Of a stretch of 64,000 nucleotides of DNA, positions 1 through 8,421 are shown piece after piece. The notes under the pieces were generated by a model that saw only the letters and a program-made list of their open reading frames with translations, was not told the DNA's origin and did no database searches. Each line of letters begins with the position of its first letter. Positions within the stretch are counted from its first letter, which is position 1. Position numbers and translations under genes: made by a program. The DNA comes from CALBPI01 sp963922335 (GTDB taxonomy: Bacteria; Pseudomonadota; Gammaproteobacteria; Steroidobacterales; Woeseiaceae). Location: assembly GCA_963922335.1 (NCBI GenBank), contig CAWUIB010000002.1, forward strand, positions 1 to 64,000, given 5' to 3'.

Positions 1-58
1 CGCCACCGGGCATAGAGACACCACCGCCGCCGGGCATGGAGACACCGCCACCGCCCGG
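1..58 (-). repeat. 24-bp in-frame tandem repeat (GVSMPGGG)
   Basis: A 24-base unit is seen once in full (23-46), once nearly complete at the window edge (1-22) and once in part (47-58). The copies differ at third codon positions, so the amino acid repeat is conserved while the DNA drifts. It lies inside the lipoprotein gene and probably continues beyond the window. Confidence 0.7.
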
Positions 59-181
59 AATTTGCGGGCCGGTCACACCGGCGCTGACGCCGCACCCGGC
101 GAGCACCAGGACTGTGGCCGTCACCAGCGTGTTTCGAAGCACCTTGAGCCCCGGATCATTGATCGTCGTTGAGCGGGTCAT
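1..181 (-). CDS. Glycine-rich lipoprotein, 5' part only
   Basis: Only about the first 60 residues lie in the window; the rest runs off its left edge. The start ATG (179-181) has a GGAGG ribosome site about 7 bases upstream. The N-terminus carries Arg and Lys, then a hydrophobic stretch, then the lipobox LAGC at residues 27-30. This predicts cleavage by signal peptidase II and lipid attachment at Cys30. After the Cys come a short Ser/Thr/Gly stretch and repeats of GVSMPGGG. The function is not recognised. The membrane-anchored, Gly/Pro-rich tail suggests a surface or periplasmic structural role, but that is inference. It is followed on the same strand, about 200 bases upstream, by a PP2C phosphatase gene with no obvious link. 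Confidence 0.7.
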   Translation of the reverse strand, partial: MTRSTTINDPGLKVLRNTLVTATVLVLAGCGVSAGVTGPQIPGGGGVSMPGGGGVSMPGG

Positions 182-389
182 AGCGGAAACCTCCATCGCC
201 TGAGGGTCATTCATCAGGGCTTACAGAACTATAAGACCGGTGCAGAACGGAATTCGTTGCACAAAAGTGCCAAAAAAGCCTGAGCTGTCTACGCTTCAGC
301 ACGTTTTTGAGACAACCCTGCACGCTTGTCCAAGACTACCAGAACAGGGGCGGGGCGCCAGTGCACCGCATCCACACTTTCCCGACCAT

Positions 390-1253
390 TTATGGCGTCT
401 TGTCGAACAATAGCGCCACGATGTCGTCGGGTTTGCCGGGTTGGGTTGGTTCACGTCGCAGCATCCGCTCGGACGCCCGCGCCACCATTTGGTCGAGAGA
501 GGCATCCAACGGACCCGCCCGCATCTCTTCCAGTATTTCGGCCAAATGCAAATTGTCTGTAAGACCGTCGGAGGCCAGAAGTACGCGGTCCCGTGCCGCC
601 ATGGTGATTTTCGGGCCCACCTCAATGAGCATTTCATGCGTGCCGACAAAATTGGAAACGATGTGACGTTCCGGATGGAAGATCGCTTGTTCTTCAGTCA
701 AATATCCAGCCGCGATGGCAAATCCGACAGGAGAATGGGCGACCGTTTGCAGTTTCACCCGACTGCGTTGACCCGTGATGAGTCCGATCGAGTCGCCGAC
801 ATGAAAGATCTGTACTACACGTCCTTCAATCAGTGCTGCCGTTAACGTTGTCGCAGCACCGCGAGTCGCTTGAATCACAGCAAGATTGGCAGCCTCGAAA
901 CCTTTGACGATGGTATCTCTGTAGCTGTCGCCAGCATCCTTCCCATGCAGGGCTGTGTCTCGGAGCGTGTTGAGCGCAATTCGTGCTGCACGCCTACCGC
1001 CTCGAATACCGCCAGCGCCATCCGCAACGGCAAGCAACGTTGTCTCAGGCGCCAACTCGACGACGAGGCCCGCGTCCTGATTGTCCTCCGGTTTGTCGGG
1101 GGAAATTGTCGAGAAGCAAGCAACACGGCCTCCCCCGACATCGACCAGTGCAGACTCCGGACCATCGGCAGCGGGAATGACCAAACCGCGTTCGCCGATC
1201 ACCGGGGAGTCGACCCGCGAGCTTGTCGCCGGAATCGTTTCAACCAAGAGCAT
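390..1253 (-). CDS. PP2C-family serine/threonine protein phosphatase
   Basis: A metal-dependent (PPM) phosphatase of 287 residues, expected to remove phosphate from Ser/Thr of unknown targets. Visible PPM motifs are EDNQDA (about residues 56-61), the metal-binding VADGAGG (about 76-82), HVGDS (151-155), ASDGLTDN (227-234) and a C-terminal KPDDIVALLF with the last acidic ligands. No membrane segment is seen, so it is probably cytosolic. The first 40 residues lie outside the catalytic core. The ATG at 1253 is chosen over an in-frame TTG three codons upstream; neither has a strong ribosome site. No partner kinase gene is in the window. Confidence 0.85.
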   Translation of the reverse strand: MLLVETIPATSSRVDSPVIGERGLVIPAADGPESALVDVGGGRVACFSTISPDKPEDNQDAGLVVELAPETTLLAVADGAGGIRGGRRAARIALNTLRDTALHGKDAGDSYRDTIVKGFEAANLAVIQATRGAATTLTAALIEGRVVQIFHVGDSIGLITGQRSRVKLQTVAHSPVGFAIAAGYLTEEQAIFHPERHIVSNFVGTHEMLIEVGPKITMAARDRVLLASDGLTDNLHLAEILEEMRAGPLDASLDQMVARASERMLRREPTQPGKPDDIVALLFDKTP

Positions 1254-1426
1254 CTCAACCAAAATATGTGTCCCAATCCGAACATACCCTAATTTGACAT
1301 TAACGTCGCCTGTGCGACCTACGTCCCATTACTCAAGATGCACTACGCAAAAATATGGGATTCACGGCCAACGACGTGTCGCTCAAGGCGCTTGCAGAGC
1401 GTCGCTGCAACGGCAATGATCTCAGC

Positions 1427-1912
1427 ATGAACAGCCCAAGACCGACCCCTGACCTCTGTGATGACCATCCCGACTCCGTTCGGGTCCTCGAGCCGTTATT
1501 GAAGAACTTCGGAAGTGTCGAGCGATTCGGTGGCGAAATCGTCACGATTAAGTGCTTCGAAGACAACTCGCTGGTGAAGGCACAGGGCCAGGTAGCGGGC
1601 GATGGTCGCGTGTTGGTGGTGGATGGTGGTGGCTCGCGTCGCCGCGCCCTGCTCGGCGATCAGATTGCCGCCGCGCTCGCGGACAATGGCTGGGCGGGAA
1701 TCATCATTTATGGATCGGTCCGGGACGTAGACGCTTTGGCGAAAACGGAACTTGGCATTCAGGCAATGGGCGCCATCCCGGTCAAGACAGAAAAACGGGG
1801 GTTGGGTGACCTGAACGTTCCCGTCACTTTTGGCGGCGTCACGTTTGAGCCAGGGCACTACGTCTACGCGGACAACAACGGCGTGATCACATCCGACGCG
1901 CCACTCGACTAA
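1427..1912 (+). CDS. rraA: RraA, ribonuclease E activity regulator
   Basis: RraA-type protein of 161 residues, the same length as the E. coli protein, which binds RNase E and dampens its activity. The family also includes 4-hydroxy-4-methyl-2-oxoglutarate/oxaloacetate aldolases, so an aldolase activity is possible. Recognisable blocks are TPDLCDDHPDSVRVLEP near the start, FGGEIVTIKCFEDNSLVK, VLVVDGGGSRRRALLGD, IYGSVRDVDAL, ELGIQAMGAIPVKT and NVPVTFGGVTFEPG, followed by YADNNGVITSD. The start at 1427 matches the family N-terminus; an in-frame ATG 24 codons earlier would add an unrelated leader. It stands alone, with a hairpin after its stop. Confidence 0.9.
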   Translation: MNSPRPTPDLCDDHPDSVRVLEPLLKNFGSVERFGGEIVTIKCFEDNSLVKAQGQVAGDGRVLVVDGGGSRRRALLGDQIAAALADNGWAGIIIYGSVRDVDALAKTELGIQAMGAIPVKTEKRGLGDLNVPVTFGGVTFEPGHYVYADNNGVITSDAPLD

Positions 1913-1933
1913 CAAAACCTCGCTCCAATAGAA

Positions 1934-1960
1934 AAGCGCGCCCACACAGTGGACGCGCTT
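1934..1960. terminator. Hairpin between rraA and aceA
   Basis: AAGCGCG and CCAC pair with GTGG and CGCGCTT, with one C/A mismatch, around a 3-base loop. It lies between the convergent ends of rraA and aceA. Read on the minus strand it is followed by TTTTC, so it looks better as the aceA terminator, but could serve both. Confidence 0.6.
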
Positions 1961-1987
1961 CTCAAAGCCTGACGCCTGATTCGTCGG

Positions 1988-3316
1988 TCAGCCGAATTGC
2001 TCTTCTTCGGTCGATCCGCTGAGCGCCGTTACCGATGACTGCCCACCCTGGATGGTGGTCGTAACATCATCGAAGTAACCCGTACCCACTTCCTGCTGGT
2101 GCGCCACGAACGTGTAACCCTTGTCGGCGTCCGCGAACTCCTGCTCCTGCAGTCGAACGTAAGCGGACATGTCTTCGCGCGCGTACTCGTAGGCGAGGTT
2201 GAACATGCCGTGCCACATGTTGTGCACACCCGCCAACGTGATGAACTGATACTTGTAGCCCATTGCCGCAAGCTCGCGCTGGAACTTGGCGATCGTGTCG
2301 TCGTCGAGGTTCTTTTTCCAGTTAAACGAAGGTGAGCAGTTGTAGGCCAAAAGTTGGTCCGGATATTCCTTCTTCAACGCCTCGGCGAACTGGCGAGCTT
2401 CGTCGAGGTTCGGCGTTGCCGTCTCACACCACACCATATCCGCGTACGGCGCATAAGCGATGCCGCGGGCGATCGCCTGGTCGATACCATTACGGGTGCG
2501 GAAGAAGCCTTCCGAGGACCGCTCGCCGGTCAGGAACGGTGCGTCATACTCATCGATGTCGCTCGTCAAGAGATCGGCAGCATTCGCGTCGGTGCGCGCG
2601 AGTACGATGGTCGGAGTGTCGCAAACATCAGCTGCAAGACGCGCAGCAGTGAGTTTTTGAACCGCTTCGCGGGTCGGCACCAGCACCTTGCCGCCCATGT
2701 GGCCGCACTTCTTGACCGAAGCCAGCTGATCTTCGAAGTGCACACCGGAAGCACCGGCGCCAATCATGGCTTTCATCAATTCGAAGGCATTCAACACACC
2801 ACCGAATCCCGCCTCAGCGTCAGCGACGATCGGTGCGAAGTAATCAATGTAACCCGCGTCGCCAGGGTTAACCCCTTTTTGCCATTGAATCTGATCTGCA
2901 CGTGCGAATGAGTTGTTGATGCGCTCGATGACCTTTGGCACCGAATCCACAGGATAGAGTGACTGGTCCGGGTACATACTCATCGCCGAGTTGTTATCCG
3001 CAGCTACCTGCCAACCCGAGAGGTAGATCGCTTGAACACCGGCTTTCACCTGCTGCACCGCCTGCCCACCGGTCAGTGCGCCGAGGCAGTTCACGTAGTC
3101 CTTGCCAAACTTCTCTTTGGCCTCGCCATTCACGAGCGACCAGAGCTTTTCCGCACCGCGTCGTGCCAACGTGTTTTCGCGCTTGACGGAACCGCGAAGG
3201 CGCACGACATCTGCCGCGCTGTAATTTCTGGTGATCCCGGCCCAACGAGGATTGGTTGCCCAGTCCTTTTCGATGCGTTGAATCTCGGCGTCTCGATCGT
3301 AATTGCCCGTGGTCAT
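1988..3316 (-). CDS. aceA: Isocitrate lyase
   Basis: Splits isocitrate into glyoxylate and succinate, the first step of the glyoxylate shunt used for growth on acetate or fatty acids. The 442 residues match the short bacterial form (E. coli 434). The catalytic signature KKCGHMGGK is at about 202-210 with Cys204. The substrate and metal region ADAEAGFGG (about 165-173) and the conserved NCSPSFNW are also present. It runs divergently from a LysR-type gene and about 1.2 kb from malate synthase G, so the shunt enzymes sit on both sides of a likely regulator. The C-terminal extension is short. Confidence 0.96.
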   Translation of the reverse strand: MTTGNYDRDAEIQRIEKDWATNPRWAGITRNYSAADVVRLRGSVKRENTLARRGAEKLWSLVNGEAKEKFGKDYVNCLGALTGGQAVQQVKAGVQAIYLSGWQVAADNNSAMSMYPDQSLYPVDSVPKVIERINNSFARADQIQWQKGVNPGDAGYIDYFAPIVADAEAGFGGVLNAFELMKAMIGAGASGVHFEDQLASVKKCGHMGGKVLVPTREAVQKLTAARLAADVCDTPTIVLARTDANAADLLTSDIDEYDAPFLTGERSSEGFFRTRNGIDQAIARGIAYAPYADMVWCETATPNLDEARQFAEALKKEYPDQLLAYNCSPSFNWKKNLDDDTIAKFQRELAAMGYKYQFITLAGVHNMWHGMFNLAYEYAREDMSAYVRLQEQEFADADKGYTFVAHQQEVGTGYFDDVTTTIQGGQSSVTALSGSTEEEQFG

Positions 3317-3388
3317 CGTGCGCTCCTTGGCGGATCAGCTGTTTAGGTTGCGTGCAGGTTAGCGCCTCACCCCAAAATAAATCTAGCC

Positions 3389-3401
3389 TATAGTTGCTAT
3401 A
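3389..3401. promoter_or_regulatory. LysR-type T-N11-A box in aceA/lysR intergenic region
   Basis: TATAGTTGCTATA is a palindrome (TATAG, TTG-centred, CTATA) that fits the T-N11-A consensus of LysR-family binding sites. It lies about 30 bases before the LysR gene start and about 70 before the aceA start, the usual place for an autoregulatory and activating LysR site. Binding is inferred. Confidence 0.5.
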
Positions 3402-3430
3402 CTCGGCATTCACAAGACTAATAACTAGCC

Positions 3431-4372
3431 ATGAGCCTTTCCAAGATTGATTTGAACCTGCTCGTGTATCTCGACGTCCTGCTGCGCGAAGCGAATGTCA
3501 CCCGAGCCGCGCAGAAGCTGGGCATCACCCAGCCGGCGATGAGCAACGGGTTAAAGCGACTCCGTGAGACGTTTGGCGACCCACTGCTCGTGCGCACCAG
3601 CGACGGAATGCAACCCACCGAGCGCGCGCTGGCACTGCAGCCTGACGTGCGCGAGGTGCTCTCACGCGTCGAGCGCTTCGTCCAGCCAGTCACCGAATTC
3701 GATCCGCGGGAGAGTCGCGAGGTCTATCGCGTGATGTGTAGCGACTACGCCGAAGTGACCCTGCTGCCGGGCTTGCTGGGCGTGCTGCGCGCTGAGGCGC
3801 CGCTCATCACGCTCGATGTTCTGACGCCGAGTGACGTCGATTTTCATGACGTTGAACATGGCAAGGTCGATCTCGTCATTAATCGATTTGACGAACTACC
3901 CGCATCCTTTCACTCGACGGTGCTCTGGCGTGATGCGTTTTCCTGCCTGGTGCCGGCTGCTATCGCAAATCGAGGCAAGTTCGATCTCCCAACCTATCTC
4001 GGCGAGCGACACGTATGGGTGAGCAAGACCGGCATGGGGGTAGGCGTTGGCATGAACCCGGCCGATGTGCAACGACTGGGCTGGGTCGATGAGGCGCTCG
4101 CGCGGATCGGCGAGCAGCGCAACATTGCCGTCTTTACGCGTCATTACCTCGTCGCAATGCAGCATGCGGCGAATCAGGACCTCATCGCTACGGTGCCGAC
4201 GCGTGCCGCACAGTTGCTGGCCGAGCAACCCTCACTCGCCGTATTGCCGCCGCCGTTCAAGATTCCGGAAATCGATCTCACGATGGCCTGGAGTCCGCTC
4301 TTGCACCAGAACCCCGGCCATCGCTGGCTGCGGCAGCAGTTCAAGCAAGTCGCCGAGGCGGCGGGCGCGTAG
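3431..4372 (+). CDS. LysR-family transcriptional regulator
   Basis: A 313-residue LysR regulator. The N-terminal winged helix (about residues 6-65) includes the helix-turn-helix EANVTRAAQKLGITQPAMSN and the wing DPLLVRTSDGMQPTERA. The rest (about 95-305) is the ligand-binding domain. The N-terminal style (KIDLNLLVYLDVLLRE) resembles the NodD/LeuO branch. It is transcribed away from aceA and followed 105 bases later by glcB in the same direction, so it probably controls the glyoxylate shunt genes; the co-inducer is unknown. The start lacks a clear ribosome site, but the ATG fits the family start. Confidence 0.88.
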   Translation: MSLSKIDLNLLVYLDVLLREANVTRAAQKLGITQPAMSNGLKRLRETFGDPLLVRTSDGMQPTERALALQPDVREVLSRVERFVQPVTEFDPRESREVYRVMCSDYAEVTLLPGLLGVLRAEAPLITLDVLTPSDVDFHDVEHGKVDLVINRFDELPASFHSTVLWRDAFSCLVPAAIANRGKFDLPTYLGERHVWVSKTGMGVGVGMNPADVQRLGWVDEALARIGEQRNIAVFTRHYLVAMQHAANQDLIATVPTRAAQLLAEQPSLAVLPPPFKIPEIDLTMAWSPLLHQNPGHRWLRQQFKQVAEAAGA

Positions 4373-4477
4373 ACGCATCGCCATATCCGGTGTGAATACC
4401 GAGCATCATTACTATTCGGTAGACGTATAACGCGAACTCTTGGACACTGGCGATCCCCTCGAACAGGAGTCGCTCGC

Positions 4478-6655
4478 ATGTCGAACTACATCGCCAAATC
4501 GAATTTATCGGTCAACCCTGAGTTCTGTGCGTTTATCGAGCGCGAAGCGCTGCCCGGCACCGGTATCGATCCCGCGCGATTCTGGGAGGCGCTCTCGGGT
4601 TTGGTCGACACCCTCGCACCGCGTAACCGCGAGCTGCTCGATGTGCGTGACCAAATGCAGAATCAGATCGACGCATGGCACCGAGACCACTCAGGTGAGC
4701 CTCACGACGCCGCCGCCTACCGCGAGTTCCTGACTGAAATTGGCTACTTGTTGCCGCAACCCGACCCGATGCCCACCGTTACCACGGAAAACGTCGACGC
4801 CGAGATCGCAACCACCCCCGGACCACAACTGGTCGTCCCCGTCATGAATGCACGCTTCGCACTGAATGCCGCGAATGCACGCTGGGGCAGTCTGTACGAC
4901 GCACTCTACGGCACTGATGTAATTGACGAAGCCGACGGGGCAACACGCGCCGGCGGCTACAACCCGATACGCGGCGCGAAAGTCATCGCCTGGGCGCGGA
5001 ATTTCCTTGATGAGGCGACGCCGCTGGCGCAGGGGTCGCACAAGGATGCCACCGCTTATCGTGTCGCTAACAGCGAGTTGCAAGTCACGCTGGATGGCGG
5101 TGCGGTCACCACCCTCGCCACGCCTTCGCAGTTCGTCGGCATGGTAGGGAGCGCAGATGCGCCCAACGCGGTCTTGCTGCGCAACAACGGCTTGCACATC
5201 GAAATTCAGATTGACCCTGCTTCTCCGATTGGCAAGACGGATGCCGCTGGAGTCAAGGACGTGGTGCTTGAGGCGGCTGTGACCACGATTCAGGATTGCG
5301 AGGACTCTGTTGCCGCTGTCGATGCCGAAGACAAGATCGTGGTGTATCGCAACTGGCTCGGGCTGATGCGTGGTGATCTCGAAGAAACGTTCGCGAAAGG
5401 CGGCAAAGACGTCACACGCAAGCTGGTCGGAGATCGAAGCTACACCGCACCCGACGGCACAACGTTCTCACTGCCGGGACGCAGTCTTCTGCTGGTGAGA
5501 AATGTCGGGCATCTCATGACGACTGACGCGGTACTCGATAGCGAGGGTCGGGAAATACCGGAGGGTATTCTCGACGGCATCGTCACCAGCACTATCGCTC
5601 TGCACGATCTCAAGAAACAGGACGGACCACGCAACAGCCGGTCCGGCAGCGTCTACGTGGTGAAGCCAAAGATGCATGGGCCGGACGAGGCCGCATTCAC
5701 TGGCGCGTTGTTTGACCAGATTGAAGACGCGTTGGGACTGGATCGTAATACGGTCAAGATCGGCATCATGGATGAAGAACGTCGCACGACCGTGAACCTG
5801 GCGCGTTGCATCGGCGCGATCCCGGAGCGCGTGGTCTTCATCAACACGGGCTTCCTCGATCGGACCGGCGACGAGATTCACACGAGCATGTTGATCGGCC
5901 CAATGATCCGCAAAGGACCGATGAAGGCCGAGCCTTGGATCAATGCCTATGAGGACTGGAATGTCGATATCGGCATGGCCACGGGGCTTCGCGGCCGTGC
6001 GCAGATCGGCAAGGGCATGTGGGCAATGCCGGACGAAATGAAAGCGATGGTCAATACGAAGACCAACCATCCGCTGGCCGGTGCCAACTGCGCCTGGGTG
6101 CCCTCGCCGACCGCAGCTACACTGCACGCGACGCACTACCACGCGATCGATGTGCTGGAGGTGCAATCGACGATCGCCGAGCGCGACATCGCATCGCTGG
6201 ACGACATTCTGACCATTCCCGTCGCGCCGGATCCAACCGCATGGAGTGATGACGACAAGCAAGCCGAGCTCGACAACAACATCCAGGGATTGCTCGGCTA
6301 TGTCGTGCGCTGGATCGATCAGGGTGTCGGCTGCTCGAAGGTGCCAGACATCAACAACGTCGGACTCATGGAGGACCGCGCGACGCTGCGTATCTCGAGT
6401 CAGCTCCTCACAAATTGGTTGCATCATGGTGTCGTCAGCGCTGAGCAAATTGACGCCACACTGCAGCGCATGGCGAAGGTCGTTGATGAGCAAAACGCTG
6501 CGGATCCGTTGTATCAACCCATGACCGGCAACTGGGACACGAGCTTTGCCTACCGGGCTGCCCGAGAGTTGATTTTCAAAGGCACGGAACAGCCGAACGG
6601 TTACACTGAGCCGTTGTTACACGCATGGCGCCGCAAGGCCAAAGCAGCAGGGTGA
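4478..6655 (+). CDS. glcB: Malate synthase G
   Basis: Condenses glyoxylate with acetyl-CoA to malate, the second step of the glyoxylate shunt. The 725 residues are typical of the monomeric G isoform (E. coli GlcB 723), not the shorter A form. Family blocks include RWGSLYDALYGTD, TTIQDCEDSVAAVDAEDK, RSLLLVRNVGHLM, GIMDEERRTTVNL, INTGFLDRTGDEIHT and GKGMWAMPDEM. The C-terminal MEDRATLRISSQ carries the catalytic base Asp. The tail NGYTEPLLHAWRR is also conserved. An AGGAG site precedes the ATG by 7 bases, and a TATAAC -10-like element lies about 45 bases upstream. Together with aceA it completes the shunt. Confidence 0.96.
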   Translation: MSNYIAKSNLSVNPEFCAFIEREALPGTGIDPARFWEALSGLVDTLAPRNRELLDVRDQMQNQIDAWHRDHSGEPHDAAAYREFLTEIGYLLPQPDPMPTVTTENVDAEIATTPGPQLVVPVMNARFALNAANARWGSLYDALYGTDVIDEADGATRAGGYNPIRGAKVIAWARNFLDEATPLAQGSHKDATAYRVANSELQVTLDGGAVTTLATPSQFVGMVGSADAPNAVLLRNNGLHIEIQIDPASPIGKTDAAGVKDVVLEAAVTTIQDCEDSVAAVDAEDKIVVYRNWLGLMRGDLEETFAKGGKDVTRKLVGDRSYTAPDGTTFSLPGRSLLLVRNVGHLMTTDAVLDSEGREIPEGILDGIVTSTIALHDLKKQDGPRNSRSGSVYVVKPKMHGPDEAAFTGALFDQIEDALGLDRNTVKIGIMDEERRTTVNLARCIGAIPERVVFINTGFLDRTGDEIHTSMLIGPMIRKGPMKAEPWINAYEDWNVDIGMATGLRGRAQIGKGMWAMPDEMKAMVNTKTNHPLAGANCAWVPSPTAATLHATHYHAIDVLEVQSTIAERDIASLDDILTIPVAPDPTAWSDDDKQAELDNNIQGLLGYVVRWIDQGVGCSKVPDINNVGLMEDRATLRISSQLLTNWLHHGVVSAEQIDATLQRMAKVVDEQNAADPLYQPMTGNWDTSFAYRAARELIFKGTEQPNGYTEPLLHAWRRKAKAAG

Positions 6656-6662
6656 TTTCACT

Positions 6663-7502
6663 ATGAGCGATCCGACCTACACACCGCCCAAAGTCTGGAC
6701 CTGGGATCAGTCGAGTGGCGGCAAGTTCGCCAATATCAATCGCCCCATTGCTGGCGCAACACACGAGAAGGCGTTGCCGGTAGGCGAGCACCCATTCCAA
6801 CTCTACTCGCTGGCCACCCCAAATGGCGTCAAGGCGACTGTGATGTTCGAAGAGTTGCTCGAACATGGATTCTCCGATGCCGAGTACGACGCATGGATCG
6901 TGAACATCCAGGAAGGGGATCAGTTCTCAAGTGGGTTTGTAAGCATCAACCCGAACTCAAAGATTCCTGCGATGGCAGACCATACGACGAACCCGATCAC
7001 GCGAGTGTTCGAGTCCGGTGCAATTCTCGTTTATCTCGCGGAAAAATTCGGCGCGTTTTTGCCGACAGATCCCGCAGCGCGCGCAGAGACGCTTTCGTGG
7101 CTGTTCTGGCAGATGGGCAGTGCGCCATTTCTTGGCGGTGGTTTTGGGCACTTCTACGCGTACGCACCCGAGAAGTATGAATACCCGATCAACCGCTATG
7201 CGATGGAAGTGAAGCGCCAACTGGACGTGCTCGACAAAACCCTTGCGCAGCGCGAGTTTCTGGCCGGCGACGAGTACACGATTGCCGACATTGCGACGTT
7301 CCCTTGGTACGGCGGAATGGTCATGGGCAAGCTGTACGACGCCGCAGAGTTTCTTGATGTGACGACATACGAGCATGTTCTGCGCTGGGCGAACGCGATT
7401 GCGGAACGACCTGCGGTCATCCGCGGGCGCCGTGTAAACCGGGTCTGGGGCGACGAGTCCTCACAACTGAAAGAGCGTCACAGCGCGGCCGATTTCGACT
7501 GA
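6663..7502 (+). CDS. yghU: YghU-type glutathione S-transferase
   Basis: A 279-residue member of the YghU/YfcG (Nu-class) glutathione transferases, which bind two GSH or GSSG molecules and act as disulfide-bond reductases in E. coli. The extended N-terminus (TPPKVWTWDQSSGGKFANIN) is diagnostic of YghU. The thioredoxin-like domain (about 45-130) has GDQFSSGFV, then NPNSKIPAM and the GSH-binding FESGAILVYLAEKFG. The helical domain follows, with FLAGDEYTIADIATFPW. It starts 7 bases after the glcB stop, so it is probably cotranscribed. Its link to the glyoxylate shunt is unknown; handling reactive aldehydes is one guess. Confidence 0.92.
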   Translation: MSDPTYTPPKVWTWDQSSGGKFANINRPIAGATHEKALPVGEHPFQLYSLATPNGVKATVMFEELLEHGFSDAEYDAWIVNIQEGDQFSSGFVSINPNSKIPAMADHTTNPITRVFESGAILVYLAEKFGAFLPTDPAARAETLSWLFWQMGSAPFLGGGFGHFYAYAPEKYEYPINRYAMEVKRQLDVLDKTLAQREFLAGDEYTIADIATFPWYGGMVMGKLYDAAEFLDVTTYEHVLRWANAIAERPAVIRGRRVNRVWGDESSQLKERHSAADFD

Positions 7503-7629
7503 GGGGAACCTCACTCTATTCGCTTCATTGATACCGTCAATGAACTCCGCCGAAATGTTTCTGTGATCAGCAAGGTCATCTCCAGCACAACACACGAGGC
7601 CTGCGCCTCTCACTGACTGGAGAATACTC

Positions 7630-8049
7630 ATGACCCTAGCAACGCAACTGACGCGCGCCCTCATCGTCGCCGCCGCACTGTTCGCGGGCACACTCGCGAT
7701 TCAACAGGAAGCCTTCGCCGATCACGGCGAACACACCTGGACCAAACGCTCACAGAAAATCAAAGGCACCTGGAATATCGTGCAAACCGATGCTGGTACG
7801 TTCCTCGAATTGGACGACGCCTTCAAGACCCGAAAAGCACCGGATTTGAAACTGTTCCTGTCACCGCTTGCTGCAGATGACGTCAACGCGGACAACGCGA
7901 CTAGCGGCAGCGTGCTCATCGCGAAACTGAAGAAAGCTAAAGGCGCTCAGCGATACGAGATTCCGTCTGATATCGACTTGTCGCAATTTCAGACGCTTGT
8001 GCTGCACTGTGAGGCCTACACCAAGCTCTGGGGTGTCAGCGCACTCTAG
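7630..8049 (+). CDS. Exported DM13-domain protein
   Basis: A 139-residue protein with a signal peptide (about 1-31: charged start, Leu/Ala-rich core, EAFA then D). The remainder matches the DM13 domain: KGTWNIVQTDAGTFLELDD, then FKTRKAPDLKLFLSP, GSVLIAKLKKAKGAQRYEIP and a closing LVLHCEAYTKLWGVSAL. DM13 domains occur in secreted or membrane proteins and have a conserved Cys (here in LHCEAY), suggested to be redox-linked; the bacterial role is not established. A TGGAG site precedes the ATG. The 127 bases after the GST gene hold no other gene. A strong terminator follows, so it is probably a separate unit. Confidence 0.85.
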   Translation: MTLATQLTRALIVAAALFAGTLAIQQEAFADHGEHTWTKRSQKIKGTWNIVQTDAGTFLELDDAFKTRKAPDLKLFLSPLAADDVNADNATSGSVLIAKLKKAKGAQRYEIPSDIDLSQFQTLVLHCEAYTKLWGVSAL

Positions 8050-8070
8050 TCCGACCTGACCGAAAATAGA

Positions 8071-8105
8071 GCGCCCGGCGACAGCGATGTTGCCGGGCGC
8101 TTTGC
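8071..8105. terminator. Rho-independent terminator after DM13 gene
   Basis: GCGCCCGGC pairs perfectly with GCCGGGCGC (9 bp) around a 12-base loop, followed by TTTGCT. It lies between the convergent ends of the DM13 gene and the acyl-CoA operon and could act on both strands. Confidence 0.75.
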
Positions 8106-8115
8106 TATCCGATGG

Positions 8116-8421
8116 TCACGATCCTGCGACGACTTCGTAATGGACGACCTGCGGTTCGAACTCCAAAAGAAAATCCTTGTCCTCAGGATAGTATTTGGCA
8201 ACCTTAATATCCGACCCGGCAAATGCCTTGATCGAATCGATACTCTCCCACTCGGTCATGGTGATGAAGTGCGTCACCTCGCCCTCGACGCGCTCCAGAA
8301 TTCGCACACTCATGTTGCCCGGGGTTCCGGAATAATCCGGTATCGCGGTTGCCTCGAGAAAGGCACGGTACGCGCGCGCTTTCTCCGTCGGTACGCGCCC
8401 GTGCCACATTCTGATGAACAC
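8116..8421 (-). CDS. Small ABM-like (monooxygenase-fold) protein
   Basis: A 101-residue protein of the dimeric alpha/beta barrel (antibiotic biosynthesis monooxygenase, ABM) type. Features are FIRMWHGRVPTEKARAYRAF at the N-terminus, then the central HFITMTEWESIDSIKAFAG and a C-terminal YYPEDKDFLLEFEPQVVHYE. Such proteins range from quinol monooxygenases to stress proteins with no known catalysis; the substrate is unknown. The GTG start at 8421 overlaps the thiolase stop by one base (TAGTG), which indicates translational coupling. A longer reading would extend into the thiolase C-terminus and is unlikely. It is the last gene of the acyl-CoA operon. Confidence 0.75.
   Translation of the reverse strand: MFIRMWHGRVPTEKARAYRAFLEATAIPDYSGTPGNMSVRILERVEGEVTHFITMTEWESIDSIKAFAGSDIKVAKYYPEDKDFLLEFEPQVVHYEVVAGS

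Noticed and set aside
5468..6517. 349-codon minus-strand open frame within glcB
   Set aside because: Antisense shadow of malate synthase G; rich in His/Arg with no domain.
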